A DNA stretch of 64,000 bases from Thioclava sediminum (lineage in GTDB: Bacteria > Pseudomonadota > Alphaproteobacteria > Rhodobacterales > Rhodobacteraceae): NCBI RefSeq assembly GCF_002020355.1, contig NZ_MPZV01000001.1, positions 1,178,001 through 1,242,000 of the forward strand, given 5' to 3'. A program made the translations under genes and the position numbers. The stretch's first letter is position 1. The number at the start of each line of letters is the position of its first letter. Of the stretch, positions 61,733 to 64,000 are shown piece by piece. The notes below the pieces were generated by a model. The model did no database searches. It was not told the origin of the DNA and saw nothing but the letters and a program-made list of their open reading frames with translations.

Positions 61733-62716
61733 ATGCACGCACTCATTGTCGGCGCGGCGGGAATGGTTGGCCGAAAACTCACCGATCGAATCGTCCGAGG
61801 AGCGCCGCTTCAGGGCAAAGCGGTCGACCACCTGTCGCTGGTCGACGTAGTCGCCCCGGAAACGCCGGAGGGATACTCAGGCACCACCGATTGCCTGCAA
61901 GCCGACCTGTCCGAAGCAGGCACCGCAGAGAAACTGATCGCCGCGCGGCCTGATGTGATCTTCCACCTAGCCGCGATCGTCTCGGGCGAGGCCGAGAAAG
62001 ATTTCGAAAAGGGCTACCGGATCAATCTCGACGGCAGCCGCGCGCTCTTCGAGGCAATCCGTCACGCGAACCTCGCCGATGGCTATCGTCCGCGGGTGGT
62101 CTTCGCCTCTTCCATCGCGGTGGTGGGCGCGCCCCTGCCCTATCCGATCCCCGACGAGTTCCACGCGACGCCCCTGACCAGCTACGGCACCCAGAAGGCG
62201 ATCTGCGAATTGCTGCTGTCGGACTATTCGCGCCATGGTTTCTTCGACGGGATCGGCATCCGCCTGCCCACGATCTGCATCCGTCCGGGCAAACCGAATG
62301 CAGCAGCGTCAGGCTTCTTCTCGAACATCCTGCGCGAACCCTTGGTGGGTCAGGAAGCCGTGCTTCCGGTGCCCGAGACGATCCGGCACTGGCACACCTC
62401 GCCGCGCTCGGCAGTGGGTTTCATGCTGCACGCAGCCGATATCGATCTGGATGAGGTCGGGCCGCGCCGCAACCTTTCGATGCCGGGTGTCAGCGCCACA
62501 GTCGGCGAACAGATCGAAGCCTTGCGCCGAGTTGCAGGACAAAAGGCTGTCGCCCTGATCCGGCGCGAGCCAGACGCGATGATCACCAAGATGTGCGAGA
62601 GCTGGGCCGCAGGCTTCGACGCGACCCGCGCCCGCCAGCTCGGCTTTACCTCGGAAGACAGCTTTGACGCGATCATCCAAGCGCATATCGAGGATGAACT
62701 GGAAGGTGCCGCGTGA
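61733..62716 (+). CDS. denD: D-erythronate dehydrogenase-like NAD-dependent epimerase/dehydratase (DenD)
   Basis: The 327-residue extended SDR has the Rossmann motif LIVGAAGMVGRKL (about residues 4-16), FHLAAIVSGEAEKDF, ASSIAVVGAPLPYPIPDEF and the catalytic pair in TSYGTQKAICELLL. The SGEAExD segment and R-P-G-KPNAAASGFFSNI region match D-erythronate dehydrogenases, which oxidise the four-carbon sugar acid. AGGGAGGAGA precedes the ATG. It heads the forward operon under the second GntR site. A related sugar-acid substrate is possible in this context. Confidence 0.82.
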   Translation: MHALIVGAAGMVGRKLTDRIVRGAPLQGKAVDHLSLVDVVAPETPEGYSGTTDCLQADLSEAGTAEKLIAARPDVIFHLAAIVSGEAEKDFEKGYRINLDGSRALFEAIRHANLADGYRPRVVFASSIAVVGAPLPYPIPDEFHATPLTSYGTQKAICELLLSDYSRHGFFDGIGIRLPTICIRPGKPNAAASGFFSNILREPLVGQEAVLPVPETIRHWHTSPRSAVGFMLHAADIDLDEVGPRRNLSMPGVSATVGEQIEALRRVAGQKAVALIRREPDAMITKMCESWAAGFDATRARQLGFTSEDSFDAIIQAHIEDELEGAA

Positions 62717-63615
62717 CACAGCCGCTCCCCAATATTGCTTTTCTGGGCACAGGTCTAATGGGGGCGCCGATGGTTCGGCGCCTCCTCGGGGCGGGCTATC
62801 CCGTCACCGTCTGGAACCGCGCTGCCGAAAAGGCCCGCGCGCTGGTCGCCGCCGGGGCCGAGCAGGCGGGGAGCCCCGCCGAGGCCGTCGCGAAGGCGGA
62901 TATCACCTTCACCATGCTTTCTGATGGCGCAGCGGTGGCCGACGTGCTGTTTGCGCAAGGCACAGCCGAAGCCCTGCGCCCGGGCAGCGTGCTGATCGAC
63001 ACCTCGTCGATCGCGCCGGACGTGGCGCGCGATCATGCCGCCCGGCTCGAAGAGCTTGGCGTGACGCAGATCGACTGCCCTGTTTCGGGCGGCACTGCGG
63101 GCGCCGAGAGCGGAACGCTCGCTTTGATGGCGGGTGGGCCGAAAGAGACGATCGCGCGGATCGCGCCCGTGCTCGAACCACTTGGGCGAATGACCCATGT
63201 CGGCCCTGCGGGCGCCGGTCAGGTCTGCAAACTGGCCAATCAGCAGATCGTCGCGATTACCATCGGCGCGGTCGCCGAGGCGATGGTCCTCGTGAGAGCG
63301 GGCGGCGCAGATCCCGCGAGATTCCGCGACGCGATCCGCGGTGGCTTTGCCGAAAGCCGCATCCTCGAACTGCATGGCGCGCGGATGATCGCCCGCGATT
63401 TCACCCCAGGCGGGCCGTCGCGACTGCAGCTGAAAGACCTTCGCGGCGTCGAGACGCTTGCGAACGCGAACCATCTCGAGCTCCCGCTGACCGATACCGT
63501 GCGTGCGGCCTACGAGGCCTTCGTCGCCGCTGGAAACGGCGACGTCGATCATTCCGGGCTGCTGCTTCATCTTGAGACGCTCAACAGCGTGTCCCTTCTC
63601 GAGGAAAGATCATGA
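62713..63615 (+). CDS. Beta-hydroxyacid dehydrogenase (LtnD / 3-hydroxyisobutyrate dehydrogenase-like)
   Basis: The 300-residue protein starts at a GTG overlapping the denD stop (GTGA). It has the dinucleotide motif [17 protein letters not shown] (about residues 8-24) and the family signature [22 protein letters not shown]. The catalytic-lysine segment [21 protein letters not shown] follows. Such enzymes oxidise beta-hydroxy acids (3-hydroxyisobutyrate, tartronate semialdehyde, L-threonate). Next to denD, an L-threonate or other aldonate substrate is plausible. It overlaps the next gene by four bases. Confidence 0.87.
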   Translation: MTQPLPNIAFLGTGLMGAPMVRRLLGAGYPVTVWNRAAEKARALVAAGAEQAGSPAEAVAKADITFTMLSDGAAVADVLFAQGTAEALRPGSVLIDTSSIAPDVARDHAARLEELGVTQIDCPVSGGTAGAESGTLALMAGGPKETIARIAPVLEPLGRMTHVGPAGAGQVCKLANQQIVAITIGAVAEAMVLVRAGGADPARFRDAIRGGFAESRILELHGARMIARDFTPGGPSRLQLKDLRGVETLANANHLELPLTDTVRAAYEAFVAAGNGDVDHSGLLLHLETLNSVSLLEERS

Positions 63616-64000
63616 CCAAAACCGAACGCCGCCTGCGCTCGCAAGACTGGTTCGACAATCCCGATCATGCCGACCTGACTGCGCTTTATCTCGAACGCTT
63701 CATGAATTACGGCACGACGCCTGAAGAGTTGCGCGCGGGCAAGCCGATCATCGGGATCGCCCAGTCGGGCAGCGACCTGAACCCATGCAACCGCCACCAT
63801 CTGGATCTCGCCAAGCGCGTGCGCGACGGGATCCGCGATGCAGGCGGCATCCCGATCGAATTCCCGACGCATACGCTCTTTGAGAATTGCAAGCGTCCGA
63901 CCGCCGCGCTCGATCGCAACCTCGCCTATCTGGGTCTTGTCGAACTGCTTTACGGCTACCCGTTCGACGGTGTCGTGCTGACCACGGGTTGCGACAAGAC
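63612..64000 (+). CDS. IlvD/Edd-family sugar-acid dehydratase, 3' truncated by window edge
   Basis: Only the first 129 residues are present. [20 protein letters not shown], then [41 protein letters not shown] and [11 protein letters not shown] match the N-terminus of the IlvD/Edd dehydratases used for aldonates (arabinonate, xylonate). The conserved N-P-C-N and T-T-G-C-D-K-T cysteines bind the iron-sulfur cluster. It would turn an aldonate into its 2-keto-3-deoxy form, feeding the XylX-like enzyme and KGSADH. It is coupled to the upstream gene by an ATGA overlap. Confidence 0.9.
   Translation, partial: MTKTERRLRSQDWFDNPDHADLTALYLERFMNYGTTPEELRAGKPIIGIAQSGSDLNPCNRHHLDLAKRVRDGIRDAGGIPIEFPTHTLFENCKRPTAALDRNLAYLGLVELLYGYPFDGVVLTTGCDK

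Overview
The window is high-G+C DNA with tight, ATGA-overlapping operons, TRAP and CUT1 sugar transporters, Gfo/Idh/MocA dehydrogenases, uronate enzymes and a benzoate dioxygenase. Gene content and style suggest an alphaproteobacterium, most likely Rhodobacterales; this is inference, since no rRNA or tRNA is visible. A MobV-type relaxase gene and several IS scars suggest an accessory replicon or a plastic chromosomal region.

Layout. (1) 1-12.3 kb is a carbohydrate uptake and catabolism block: GntR regulator (partial), Gfo dehydrogenase, GntR pseudogene, divergent LacI regulator, CUT1 ABC transporter (binding protein, two permeases, ATPase), two xylose-isomerase-like TIM-barrel enzymes and two more Gfo dehydrogenases. 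An imperfect 59-bp inverted repeat brackets the LacI-to-Gfo part. (2) 12.3-14.2 kb encodes an SLC13-type transporter with RCK_C domains. (3) 14.3-30.3 kb is an integration island. It carries a tyrosine recombinase, small orphan genes, a two-HTH/adenine-methyltransferase fusion, a 1.6-kb apparently non-coding tract rich in the strand-biased 9-mer RTGCGAAAA, and a row of nucleic-acid genes: unknown protein, metallophosphoesterase, AT-rich GIY-YIG protein, and a 1704-residue exonuclease-RecQ-UvrD fusion. This row is the best candidate for an undescribed, perhaps anti-mobile-element, system. (4) 30.3-35.2 kb is benDCBA with a divergent LysR regulator. (5) 35.2-37.0 kb is a transposon scar (IS5 and IS3 fragments, an ion-channel remnant). 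(6) 37.0-38.8 kb is flavohaemoglobin hmp and divergent nsrR with two mirrored bipartite sites between them. (7) 39.0-51.1 kb is an eleven-gene hexuronate/pectin-derivative operon (uxaC, TRAP dctPQM, kdgF, kduI, kduD, uxuB, uxuA, uxaA, kdgK) with a divergent GntR/FCD regulator. (8) 51.1-52.7 kb holds an orphan MobV relaxase and a candidate oriT. (9) 52.7-64.0 kb is a second sugar-acid block: ketoglutarate-semialdehyde dehydrogenase, SDR, TRAP dctPMQ, XylX-like FAH-family enzyme, GntR/FCD regulator, GlcD-like FAD oxidase, and a forward operon denD, beta-hydroxyacid dehydrogenase and IlvD/Edd dehydratase (cut by the window end).

How it fits together. In block 7 uronates enter through the TRAP system and are isomerised (UxaC), reduced (UxuB), dehydrated (UxuA, UxaA) and phosphorylated (KdgK); KdgF, KduI and KduD feed in unsaturated uronate products. 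In block 9 an IlvD-type dehydratase, an XylX-like enzyme and the semialdehyde dehydrogenase would make a Weimberg-style route from an aldonate to 2-oxoglutarate. A shared 17-mer upstream of its transcripts is a candidate operator for the local GntR protein. Block 4 converts benzoate to catechol; catechol-cleavage genes are not in the window.
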